Assembly (NCBI GenBank): GCA_015680685.1 | Contig: MNCI01023302.1 | Coordinates: 903,188 to 967,187 of the forward strand | Direction: 5' to 3' | Length of the DNA stretch: 64,000 nt | DNA from: Gnetum montanum | Taxonomy: Eukaryota > Streptophyta > Gnetopsida > Gnetales > Gnetaceae | Shown here: positions 31,901-38,892 of the stretch, piece after piece | How positions within the stretch are numbered: the stretch's first letter is position 1 | How the letters are laid out: the number at the start of each line of letters is the position of its first letter | Program-made: the position numbers and the translations under genes | Notes under the pieces: generated by a model | Told to the model about the DNA's origin: nothing | The model's database searches: none | What the model saw: the letters and a program-made list of their open reading frames with translations, nothing else

Positions 31901-33109
31901 GGACCATTTGTTTATGTACTTATGTATATCCATATAGTTTTGGAGACGAGAATCTTGAGGCTAGGTAGTCTTAGTTGAATTTTTTGAATTTTTCTTGAAA
32001 ATAACCCAAGTAATCCTGATGACCAGGGTTAACATCAGGTGGGCAACTGGCCGTAAAACTATGCCAAATCTCCTGGATGACTAATCTTGATTATTTTTTG
32101 TTGATTTATGGTGTGTGTAATTGTATATTTGCACTCCACACCAATAATGATATGTTTATGAGTGCATTCATGATGCTTATGGATGAATGATGCTTTTGGA
32201 TTTGATAATCTGTAAATTGAGTTCAAGCTTGAGTTTAGCCAACTGGTAGCTTGAAATGTCTGAAGAGAAACACTGACAATAACTGTGGATTAGCATGTAT
32301 ATCACGGCTGCATGCATGAAAAGTTAGAGCTTTCATATGAGAATGTTGCAATTTGTATCCAGCACTTTTGTGTTCATTACTTCATATAAATATTTTGATG
32401 GCCGACAGCTTTTGTTATATTGAAACAGATTGAGGGGGCATTTGTTCAAGGAATTGGTCATTTGACAACAGAAGAGTATGTGGTAGGTGAGAATGGGAAC
32501 CTGCTGTCTCACGGAACATGGACATATAAGGTGCCTACAATCGACAGCATACCACACAGGATCAATGTTGAATTCTTCAACAGTCCTGTTCTTCAGAAAC
32601 ATATTCTTTCCTCAAAAGGTTTGAATTTCTTGAAACTTTCCCAGATAGATAAAAATTCAAAAATATGATCCCTAATTTTGAGACTTACCAGTAAATACAA
32701 ATAAGAAATTTAAGCGAGCATGGCAAGCTAGCAATCCACAAATTGGTAGTTTAAATAATTTTGTAAAGAGCGTTTTGCTTTATAAATTGAACTTTAAGAA
32801 GTGTTGTAAATCATATTTTGACAACGGATGATTTCAGTTTGGTGATTCTATTAAACTATTTTGATGTTCTGGATATTTGATTGAACAGCTTCTGGGGAAC
32901 CACCTTTGATTTTAGCTCCATCTGTGCATTGTGCAATAAGACAGGCCATCAGAGCAGCACGTCAAGATCACTGGGGTGATAGCAGTTACTTCAGAATGGA
33001 TAGTCCTGCCACCATGGATGTCATTAAATCTTTATGTGGTTTTGACATAGTGGAGAACTACCTCAAGAAATTTTCAAAGCCTTCATATATTGACTTCTAT
33101 GTGCTTTGA
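4752..33109 (+). CDS. AO: Aldehyde oxidase (plant AO/AAO molybdo-flavoenzyme), 11 exons
   Basis: Joined exons: 4752-4908, 5440-5622, 5953-7521, 26888-27144, 27255-27464, 28489-28707, 30181-31150, 31481-31576, 31650-31748, 32429-32618, 32889-33109. All introns are GT-AG, and phases agree except for one extra T in exon 7. Length is about 1389 residues, near the family's usual 1350-1370. Order: N-terminal 2Fe-2S (Cys50, 55, 58, 80), second 2Fe-2S (Cys120, 123, 167, 169), FAD domain (about 240-540), molybdenum-cofactor domain (about 620-1389) with GGGFGGKA (853-860), MRGPGDAQ (968-975) and catalytic Glu1320 in [16 protein letters not shown] and [14 protein letters not shown] favour aldehyde oxidase over xanthine dehydrogenase. 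The family oxidises aldehydes, including abscisic and indole-3-acetaldehyde, with O2 in the cytosol; the substrate here cannot be told. As written, the frameshift ends the protein near residue 1147. Confidence 0.93.
5440..5622 (+). CDS. AO: AO exon 2: remainder of the first 2Fe-2S domain
   Basis: Begins after AG at 5438-5439. Encodes residues 53-113 with GGCGAC (Cys55, Cys58), [16 protein letters not shown] (Cys80) and ends IHSRIAG. Donor GT at 5623, phase 1. The fit to the family is residue by residue, with no gap. Confidence 0.93.
5953..7521 (+). CDS. AO: AO exon 3: second 2Fe-2S domain and FAD domain
   Basis: Residues 114-636. Begins [14 protein letters not shown] (Cys120, Cys123), then [11 protein letters not shown] (Cys167, Cys169). 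The FAD domain follows, with [10 protein letters not shown] (about 279) and NTGSIGGN (about 367), then the FAD C-terminal part with [20 protein letters not shown] (about 454). Ends in the linker [10 protein letters not shown] at the border of the molybdenum domain. At 1569 bp this is the longest exon. The donor (GT, 7522) opens the giant intron. Confidence 0.93.
8822..9102 (+). repeat. 5' LTR of the Copia (281 bp)
   Basis: Starts TGTTAGAAAG and ends CCTTCCTGTTCA. It differs from the 3' LTR by small indels: an extra stretch near CCAAAATTAGTT and CATCAATATCTG, plus scattered substitutions. Confidence 0.93.
9103..9113 (+). promoter_or_regulatory. Copia primer-binding site (initiator Met tRNA type)
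   Basis: TGGTATCAAAG directly follows the 5' LTR; the usual Copia site is TGGTATCAGAG. One substitution. Confidence 0.8.
9178..10334 (+). pseudogene. Copia gag, with internal 82-bp duplication
   Basis: The probable original start is ATG 9178 ([10 protein letters not shown]). An 82-bp tandem duplication (about 9260-9341 and 9342-9423) repeats the segment encoding NHSLQITIH and shifts the frame. Downstream come [13 protein letters not shown], typical of the Gag N-terminus, and the zinc knuckle [15 protein letters not shown] (about 10071-10117). A tandem 22-bp duplication (9112-9133, 9134-9155) lies just upstream. Several in-frame stops interrupt the rest. Confidence 0.8.
10362..11450 (+). pseudogene. 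Copia protease and integrase region (decayed)
   Basis: [10 protein letters not shown] (about 10387) is the aspartic protease active site, with Phe where Ser is usual (DTGAS). The GAG-pre-integrase motif [17 protein letters not shown] (about 10804) follows, with a CDNC zinc-binding remnant. The integrase core includes [16 protein letters not shown] and [13 protein letters not shown], then [13 protein letters not shown] codons at 11286 and 11316 stand where Arg is conserved (CGA to TGA). Confidence 0.88.
11908..13620 (+). pseudogene. Copia reverse transcriptase and RNase H (decayed)
   Basis: [20 protein letters not shown] and [13 protein letters not shown] open the reverse transcriptase, followed by [23 protein letters not shown], the catalytic [14 protein letters not shown] (about 12688) and [15 protein letters not shown]. 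RNase H remnants run from about 13190 (DAHWAK) through [11 protein letters not shown] to ISTKM and ADILTKAL near 13570. Stops (TAG 12326, TAA 12574, TAA 12850 and others) mostly replace expected Gln codons. Confidence 0.92.
13643..13651 (+). promoter_or_regulatory. Copia polypurine tract
   Basis: GAGGGGGAG lies immediately before the 3' LTR start TGTTAGAAAG, the expected place for plus-strand priming. Confidence 0.8.
13652..13908 (+). repeat. 3' LTR of the Copia (257 bp)
   Basis: Direct-repeat partner of 8822-9102 with the same termini (TGTTAGAAAG ... CCTTCCTGTTCA), followed by the target duplication ATAAA. Confidence 0.93.
14050..14412 (+). pseudogene. Possible ORF1 C-terminus or 5' region of LINE L-A
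   Basis: GC-rich stretch just before the endonuclease start. One frame reads [16 protein letters not shown] and continues to about 14316, which could be the end of ORF1. No zinc knuckle or RNA-binding motif could be confirmed here. Confidence 0.35.
14413..15100 (+). pseudogene. LINE L-A endonuclease domain
   Basis: Starts [12 protein letters not shown], the usual opening of plant LINE ORF2 apurinic endonucleases. [11 protein letters not shown] (catalytic Glu), [19 protein letters not shown] (Asp/Asn pair) and the YQFMWSNRR motif follow in order. Stops and a frameshift near 14874-15000 disable it. Confidence 0.85.
15650..16750 (+). pseudogene. LINE L-A reverse transcriptase domain
   Basis: Motifs in order: [10 protein letters not shown] (about 15727), [36 protein letters not shown] (about 16110), [15 protein letters not shown] (frame-shifted, about 16300), [10 protein letters not shown] (YxDD box, about 16420) and [10 protein letters not shown] (about 16625). 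The order and wording are those of plant L1 elements. Multiple stops. Confidence 0.88.
17130..17400 (+). pseudogene. LINE L-A zinc-binding region of reverse transcriptase (zf-RVT type)
   Basis: [16 protein letters not shown], then [20 protein letters not shown], match the Cys-rich domain after the reverse transcriptase in plant LINEs (PLCN ... E.LHF...CP). Confidence 0.75.
17400..18960 (+). pseudogene. LINE L-A C-terminal extension, Glu/Ala-rich
   Basis: About 1.5 kb beyond the zinc-binding region still looks like decayed coding sequence. One frame has [18 protein letters not shown] and [19 protein letters not shown] (about 18250-18540), the look of a charged coiled coil; TAG codons at several Gln-like positions break it. 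I do not recognise this part, and many plant LINEs end soon after the zinc-binding region. Confidence 0.5.
19062..19183. other. Assembly gap flanked by poly-G
   Basis: Twenty-six G (19062-19087), one T, 86 N (19089-19174) and nine G (19175-19183). A poly-G or G-rich repeat in the LINE 3' region probably stopped sequence assembly. Confidence 0.95.
19306..19830 (+). pseudogene. C-terminal fossil of a second LINE
   Basis: Reading the plus strand with frameshifts gives [19 protein letters not shown], then [30 protein letters not shown] and [13 protein letters not shown]. These match the C-terminal segment of a distinct plant LINE type (KFYKT.IRPA.LYG ... TR+DKI.N.DI...LGV). It lies just 3' of the L-A poly-A tail and is AT-rich, so it is a different element from L-A. 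Confidence 0.7.
19831..20800. other. Unassigned AT-rich intron sequence
   Basis: No coding region recognised. On the minus strand it continues from repeat c1 toward an A-run (19878-19889 in the plus strand is a T-run). It may be internal sequence of the c1 element not present in c2. Confidence 0.4.
22479..22744. mobile_element. 250-bp MITE inserted in repeat c1
   Basis: The insert (22487-22736) is absent from the collinear place in c2 (about 47000-47010), so it is defined by an empty site. Flanks are TCTTTTAA (22479-22486) and ACTTTTAA (22737-22744), an 8-bp target duplication with one mismatch. Inner ends are imperfect inverted repeats: GTTACAAAACTCG on the left, and CATTACAAGACTCG when the right end is reverse-complemented. 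Internal GAGTACTTGC/CGAGT motifs suggest a hairpin. The 8-bp duplication fits a hAT-type MITE; no transposase. Confidence 0.8.
23560..23830. repeat. Degenerate minisatellite in repeat c1
   Basis: Roughly 27-35 bp units built on CATCAACAATACTTAAACTC and CATCAACACCAGCACATCAA repeat about eight times. The reverse-complement version is present in c2 at about 45900-46150, so it belongs to the element. Confidence 0.7.
24850..25010. repeat. GATGAAT-rich simple-sequence tract in c1
   Basis: Irregular repetition of GATGAATGATGAAT and GTTGATGAAT. The counterpart in c2 lies at about 44830-44960 on the other strand. Confidence 0.6.
25419..26887. other. Remainder of AO intron 3, nothing recognised
   Basis: AT-rich, no coding region or repeat recognised. 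The last 20 bases lead into the acceptor TGTTCAG of exon 4. Confidence 0.5.
26888..27144 (+). CDS. AO: AO exon 4: start of the molybdenum-cofactor domain
   Basis: Residues 637-722, from [20 protein letters not shown] to [11 protein letters not shown], the a/b hammerhead part of the large subunit. Acceptor AG 26886-26887, donor GT 27145, phase 0 at the end. The following intron is only 110 bp. Confidence 0.93.
27255..27464 (+). CDS. AO: AO exon 5
   Basis: Residues 723-792, from [17 protein letters not shown] to ADHKIESAE. Phase 0 at both ends. The reading frame runs on past the true donor (GT, 27465), but the family alignment stops at SAE and resumes in exon 6. Confidence 0.92.
27465..28488 (+). 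other. AO intron 5 (1024 bp)
   Basis: AT-rich intron with GT-AG ends and no recognisable embedded element. Confidence 0.8.
28489..28707 (+). CDS. AO: AO exon 6: molybdopterin-binding motif
   Basis: Residues 793-865: [20 protein letters not shown], diagnostic for aldehyde oxidase (xanthine dehydrogenases have GGQEHFYLE here), then [10 protein letters not shown], the Gly-rich loop at the molybdenum cofactor. Donor GTAAGT at 28708. Confidence 0.94.
28708..30180 (+). other. AO intron 6 (1473 bp)
   Basis: AT-rich intron ending in a T-rich acceptor (ATTTTTTTAG). No embedded element recognised. Confidence 0.8.
30181..31150 (+). CDS. AO: AO exon 7: core of the molybdenum domain, with a one-base frameshift
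   Basis: Residues 866-1188. Contains [20 protein letters not shown] (968 on) and [18 protein letters not shown], which line the active site. At 30945-30951 seven T occur where six would keep the frame: upstream matches end at NVDF and downstream matches resume at KIRVMQADS in the next frame. Length 970 bp is one more than a multiple of three, which the flanking phases require. Uncorrected, translation stops at 31027-31029. Confidence 0.92.
31481..31576 (+). CDS. AO: AO exon 8
   Basis: Residues 1189-1220, [17 protein letters not shown] to YGAAAAE. Phase 0 at both ends. Confidence 0.91.
31650..31748 (+). CDS. AO: AO exon 9
   Basis: Residues 1221-1253, [17 protein letters not shown], then [14 protein letters not shown], a highly conserved stretch of the molybdenum domain. 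It follows a 73-bp intron. Phase 0. Confidence 0.93.
31749..32428 (+). other. AO intron 9 (680 bp)
   Basis: GT-AG intron, AT-rich, no embedded feature recognised. Confidence 0.8.
32429..32618 (+). CDS. AO: AO exon 10
   Basis: Residues 1254-1316, [19 protein letters not shown] to LQKHILSSK. The [14 protein letters not shown] motif is typical of the family. Ends in phase 1. Confidence 0.93.
32889..33109 (+). CDS. AO: AO exon 11: catalytic glutamate and stop codon
   Basis: Residues 1317-1389, starting [18 protein letters not shown] with the catalytic base Glu1320. Ends [13 protein letters not shown] and a TGA at 33107-33109. This exon is lost from the protein if the exon 7 frameshift is real. 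Confidence 0.93.
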
Positions 33110-33730
33110 TAAATAATAAAATATAAGGGGTAAAATAGATAAAAATTGGGGAGAAACAAATTGAATGAAGACTGCTTAAACACCGCATCCATGGTTGTGT
33201 TGTGCTATTGCATTCTTTGGATGCTTTTACATGTAGAAACGTTAATGGTACCCTTTTACATCTCTGCAAAAAACTTTGTATATGCTTCGTCGTTGACATA
33301 AAGTTTGAGCATTATCCTCTGAATTGTGTGCAGTGCAGGTAAATGAATATTTACAATGGTAAAAAACAAAGAGAAGTATGCACAATAATAAAAGGGCCAG
33401 GAAAAGCATTTTTGGTAACCTATGAAAAAAGTTTTAACAACTTTATAAATAAAAGTAGGAAATAGTGGACAAATATTGGCAACCCAAAAATCCAGAAAAA
33501 AATTTCATATTTTCATCATGGAGATCATTTAAAAATGTAAAAAGACTCATAAGCATCTTAAAAATTAATGAACTAGTTAATATAAAAGGAGATTTATTGC
33601 TTAAAGCATTGTGGACAAATTTGGATCCACCAATTTGTAGACTATCTTTATTAGTAGTGATGATGCATCAATGAGATTTAAGATGGTGGCAGGCCTAAAT
33701 ATTAGGTTTCATTGAACATACTAATTATTG
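33110..33730 (+). other. AO 3' flank with candidate polyadenylation signals
   Basis: AATAAA hexamers at 33115-33120, 33387-33392 and 33448-33453. The first is very close to the stop codon; either of the later two could serve the transcript. No other gene recognised. Confidence 0.45.
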
Positions 33731-33739
33731 AAAAATGGA

Positions 33740-35078
33740 GATGAATTGAAAATGGCAGACGATCCGGATCCTGGAGGCAATCTTCGCAGGTAGTAGGATT
33801 CTAACCAGGAAACCTTTGATGGGGCAGAGTTCTTGGAGATGCTTTCATCTACGCAAATGAGGCTGGGGTTGGTGGGCAGGAGCAGGCAAACAAAAATTAT
33901 GATGGTAACTTTGGGATTTTGAATGAGGGTGATGAAATTGATGTTTGAATCTCTGGCAATTTTCTTGCGGTGCAGCTGAGAACATACAAATTTGCCCTGG
34001 TGGGTACCTTCAATAGGTGAATCCGGTTGCTTAAAGATTTGCTGGTTTGGTTTGTCTCCGTACAAACCAACCCTCTTTAAAGCAATGCAGTTTTTCTTTT
34101 GTCTTCGTTAATGCACGTGATATGATCTCAGTTGAGTTTGTCCTTGCCTGATCAGCGCCGACGCTCATCGTGGAGGTGGAAAAGCTAATACTGGCGTATT
34201 CGCCTTTGCAGAGGGAAATCAATGGCTACATCCAAACTAAGCGATGGCTTGCAACCTAGTTGAGGCTACAACATCCCGATTGAATTTTGGTCCAAGGAAG
34301 TTCTCCATAAAATTGTAGAGATTTTTAAAAACGGTTGAAAATCAACCCTCAAACTACCAAGGGGTTTGTTGGGTCCTTGACATAGATCTATGTTCCGAAG
34401 CTTGAGGGTATTGGATTCATTCCCTAGATTATTCTTGAAGGCTTGACAAGTGTTTTTCTCAATCTTTGTTCTATGATAATTACCTTAACGTTTGTTGGGT
34501 TTGCAACTAGAAGAGTCATATTTCCACCGAATGCTCAATGAAGCCTGCCTTGCTAAACCTTGATTGTCCATTCCTACCACTACACCCAGGACGATAACCA
34601 AAACAATCCTTTCTCAAGCCTAAACCCCCTAATGGTAATGGCTGAGATGAATTCCTTCCCACATGAAATCCTACTGCAGACTCTTATTGCTTCCCCATGC
34701 TTCCCAAGCAAACTCTTGTTGATTCCTACGTCCAATCTACGACCACACACAATAGCATTGACCAAGTTGTGAAGGATGCCACTTAGACACTAATTAATCA
34801 AACAAAAAGGTTGACAAATTGTTATTAAGTGAAAATCAAACAAAGGTGGGCATGGTGGTGCTCACTATCACTCCACTCTTAAGGCTCACATCAAGGCTCT
34901 AGGAGGGGAGATAAAACAAGGTTGGTAGAAGTGACAATGCCTAGGCATCTTCTTCATGAACCTAAAATTTGAAAACCTTGATCTTGGTCCATCCTCTATT
35001 GTGGGACAAAGTGGAAAAGGCCCATGATGCCTATTGGGTATGGGAAATTGTCAAAAAGAAACTAATTAGGATATTTGG
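33740..35078 (+). pseudogene. LINE L-B ORF1 remnant with CCHC zinc knuckle
   Basis: Decayed plus-strand coding with frameshifts: GYNIPIEFWSKEVLHKIVEI resembles the DUF4283-type segment of plant LINE ORF1. YLNVCWVCN followed by KSHISTECSM supplies a C-x2-C-x4-H-x4-C knuckle (about 34484-34542). The start is not defined. Confidence 0.55.
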
Positions 35079-36090
35079 TGTAGTGGTTGCACCTCAATAG
35101 ATCCCAATAGGACCCAATCCACAACTTCCATGCAGATTTAGCTTAGAAAGTAAGAACAACACAATAAAATAGAGAAAATCTCTCTTATATTAAGATAATT
35201 CTCAAAAAATATATAAAATACAACAAAGATGAGGAGCCAAGCTCAACTTACAACTCTCCCAAGGATCTTAGAGGTCATAATTGTCCTCTCTTGATTCTCA
35301 ATTGCTCAAAATGGAGCCTAAGCTCAAGACAAGACACTTATAAGAGATTCTCCTAACATCTCTTGTGCTCTCCCTTGTCTTTCACTCAACTTCCTTGCAC
35401 AAGCTCTCATTCCTCAAAAGCTTTCTCTCTTGTCCTCTATTGGGATGTTTGACTTTTAGCGTTTGCACTTCGGTCCTTGGCACTTCGCATTGCAGTCCTT
35501 GTCACTGCGACCCTAACAATGGTGGATTACATCAATATTTATAAGCAACCAAAAAATGAAAACCCTAGAAACCTTTCCTCAACTTAACTTGAGGTTCTTT
35601 AGTTGTTTCCCAAGTCTTTTCACCTTCTCCTTGGTTGTTTTCATCTTCCTTTGGTTGTTTCCATCTTGCTTTGGCTATTTCTTGAATTGGAACAGGCATT
35701 TTCGAAAGTTTCTCCATGCATCTAGTTTGTCTCTGGCTTTATGTAAATGCCTTCAATGAAAGCCCTACTCTCAAGAGAGACATTTACTATTTTTGGTAGA
35801 CGCTTCCTTTGGACTTGGGATGTCTACACTTCAGGGGAGATGTCTATCTTTTTGGGGAGACGTCTCTTCTAAAGGTGCCAAAAATAAAAATGCTTGTTTT
35901 AATGCTAAGAGCCTCCAAATGCCTCCCAACAAGTCCCCATAGACCATGTAACCTCCTAAACTCATCAAATTGAGCCCAGAAGACCTTGAAACATGCCAAA
36001 ACATCCAAGAATCATCCCCAACAAAAATCAACTCAAAAAGACACATAACATGTAGGGTAGAACAAGGGAATCGAAAAAGGTGTCCCTACA
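35079..36090 (-). repeat. 3' LTR of element F (1012 bp)
   Basis: Starts TGTAGTGGTTGCACCTCAAT and ends GGTGTCCCTACA in plus-strand terms. Direct copy of 37881-38892. Confidence 0.92.
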
Positions 36091-36114
36091 CCAGCTCTCC
36101 CACCCTTAAAAATG

Positions 36115-37744
36115 TCATGCTTCATGACCTTTCACAAGATGGAAGGCACCATGCCCCCATGACTTAAGGCCATCACAATAACCATGACTTAATGCATTAC
36201 AAACATGAGAATAAATATCATTGGAGGTTTTGGTTTTGAGCTTCCCTTGCTCATGGGTCCTCATGCCCCACCATGCTTCCTTTATTTGAGTATCTCCTTG
36301 GAATGCTTCCCTTGCATCCCCATGATGACTCAAACTTGCAACAAATAAAGAAAAAGGATTAAGCTTTCTTAATTTAACATCCTTTCTTCTCTTCTTTTTC
36401 TTCTTCTTCACCTTCTTCTTCTTGGTGTTTGGAAGACTACTACTTAACTTCCTTTCATCACCACCATGTAGATTACCTTCATGCTGCACTTCCATTTTAT
36501 AGCCAAGACAATCAAATCCATCATCACACTTCACAAATTTATCATTTCTATAATCAATAGCAAGCACCTCCAAATTTTGGAAAATCATATTATTATCAAT
36601 CACATCAATAATGACCTTCTCACAATGACTATTCCAATAGCCATCATCATTAAACAATTTACCATTATTAGTCTTCCTCTTACTAATAATGGCATCAAAA
36701 ATCACAACTTGACTCTTGATCTCATCACAATCACCACAATGATCATGATGTTCATCATTACCATTGAACAAACCACTACCAAGCTAAAGTGAAAAACTAG
36801 AATCCATCACACTAGCTTCAACATGATAGACATTACTACCATCAACAAGGTAAAGCTCATCTTTACCTACCCCTTCATGGCTTCTCCCATCCATCTTTGG
36901 TTCAACTTGATCTTCAACATGTGGCTGTCCAATCTCATCAAAGCTTGAAGGTTCAAGATTCCAAATAGGAGTTCCCAATTCCAATGGCTTCTTCTCTTTA
37001 AAGGAATTAGCAACAAGCTCTTCATCCCACTTTGGAGGTACAACTCAAAAGGTAAACTCTCTTCCATGGCCTTAACATCATATTCATCAAAAACATCATT
37101 AAAGTAATCATTCTTCCACATACCTTGGCTAGAAGACTCGCCTCTCTTCCATGAGATAGTCTAAACTTGACTTGACTTAGAATCTCATTTCCCTTGCCAC
37201 AAGGTATACAATAATTATAAAAAGAATGAATATCATACTTTCTAGTGCTATCCTTTATCCTCCTTGAAGAAGTCCCTTGATCTTTGCCACTCTCTTGGCT
37301 TAGATCATTCACCTTCCATGACTCATGAGGTAGGAACTCTCCTTGATCATCAACATACACCATCTTGGATGTTGAAGATTTCTTGGTCTCTTTTATGAAG
37401 CTCTTGGTTTCCTCCCTTAAAACCCTTGACTATTGAGCACTCCCTTACTCAATAAGAGATACCTGAGAATTCCTTTTCTCATTATCTCTACTTCACCAAA
37501 TCCTTCATCTTCCTTCCCTTCTTGATGGCTAGAAGATATTCTATCAATTCTCCTCAAAATATTTCCCATGTTAGTCTTGAATTCCTCCATATCCCTTTCT
37601 AAAGTTTGTGCAAAAACTTGGTGCTTGTGAACCTTTACTTTGGGAAGAACTTCTTGCATTTTAGCCACAAAAGCTTTAAAAAAAATCCTTAAACTCTTGA
37701 AGCTCTTATCTAAGCTCTTGATATGTCTTCTTCTTTGGAGCCAT
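36115..37744 (-). pseudogene. Gag-like coding region of element F
   Basis: Minus-strand coding from ATG at about 37742-37744 (MAPKKKTYQELR) through AKMQEVLPKVKVHKHQVFA, then several frames broken by stops. The last part (36115-36771, 218 residues) is open, with a Lys-rich tract (KKKKVKKKKKKRRK, about 36380-36430) and a Cys/His-containing start. I recognise no conserved domain. The position right after the primer site suggests a structural (Gag-like) protein; this is inference. Confidence 0.5.
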
Positions 37745-37859
37745 ACCTAAAGCAATAAGAATTATATCCAAAAGAAAATACAACAATATCCACAACAATG
37801 TTCCTTTCATTCAAAGAAAACACTAAGCTTCAACATAGAAGTGTGGAAACCTCCAAACC

Positions 37860-37875
37860 TTTGCTTTGATACCAA
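37860..37875 (-). promoter_or_regulatory. Primer-binding site of element F
   Basis: The minus strand reads TTGGTATCAAAGCAAA, close to the initiator-Met tRNA complement TGGTATCAGAGC, five bases inside the 5' LTR end. Confidence 0.75.
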
Positions 37876-37880
37876 TATGG

Positions 37881-38892
37881 TGTAAGGGTTGCATCTCAAT
37901 AGATCCCAATAGGATCCAATCCACAACTTCGAAGTAGATTTAGCTTAGAAAGTAAGAACAACACAATAAAATAGAGAAAATCTTCCTTATATTAAGATAA
38001 TTCTCAAAATACATATAAAATCTAGCAAAAATGAGGAGCCAAGCTCAACTCACAACTCTCTCAAGGATCATAGAGGCCACACTTATCCTCTCTTAATCTT
38101 CAATTGCTCACAATAGAGCCCAAGCTCAAGACAAGACACTTATAAGAGATTATCCTAAGATCTGTCAAGTACTCTCCTTTGCCTTTCACTCAACTTCCTT
38201 GCACAAGCTCTCCTCCCTCAAGAGCTCTCTCTCTTGCCCTCTATTAGGATATTTGACCTTCGACATTTGTACTTTACTCCTTAGCACTTTGGCATTTCGC
38301 ACTATAGTTCTTGTCATTGCAGCACTTGGCACTATGGCCCTAACAATGGTGGATTACATCAATATTTATAAGAAACTAGAAGATGAAAACCCTAGAAACC
38401 TTTCCTCAACTTAACTTGATGTTCTTTAGAGGTTTCCCAAGTCTTCTTACCTTCTCCCTAGTCATTTCCATCATGCTTTGGCTATTTCCTGAATTGGAAT
38501 AGGCATTTTTGGAAGTTTCTCTGTGTATCTGGGTCATCTTTGGCTACATGTAGATGTCTCCAATGAAAGCCTAGCTCTTAGGAGACACATCTACTATTTT
38601 TGGTAGACATCTCCTTTGGACTTGGGACATCCACACTTTAGGGGAGATGTCTTTGGGAAGACATATATCTTTCTTGGGAGACGTCTCTTTTGAAGGTGCC
38701 AAATGCTTATTTTGATGTCGGAAGCCTCCGAATGCCTCCCAACAAGTTCCCATAGATCCTAAAAACTCCTAAACTCATCAAAATGAGCCAAAAACATCTC
38801 AAAACATCAAAGAATTATCCCCAACAAAATTAACTCAAAAAGACACATAGCATGTAGGGTAGAATAAGGGGATTAGAAGAGGTGTCCCTACA
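37881..38892 (-). repeat. 5' LTR of element F (1012 bp)
   Basis: Direct copy of 35079-36090 with the same length and termini. Visible substitutions and small compensating indels show it is not recent. Confidence 0.92.

Larger units (their letters stand above)
35079..38892 (-). mobile_element. Non-autonomous LTR retrotransposon F (no pol)
   Basis: Two direct 1012-bp LTRs (35079-36090 and 37881-38892) with TGTA...TACA ends flank only 1.79 kb of internal sequence. On the minus strand the order is 5' LTR (right), primer site TTGGTATCAAAGC (37860-37875), a gag-like coding region, polypurine tract GGGTGGGAGAGCTGG (36091-36105) and 3' LTR (left). No protease, reverse transcriptase or integrase motif was seen. 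The immediate flanks (TTTGG and CAAAT) do not form a target duplication. Confidence 0.85.

Noticed and set aside
36481-36792. Plus-strand open frame of 103 codons in element F
   Set aside because: AT-rich, Ile/Thr-heavy shadow of the minus-strand gag-like ORF.
35079-38892. Target-site duplication for element F
   Set aside because: Flanks TTTGG and CAAAT are not direct repeats; no duplication could be supported.
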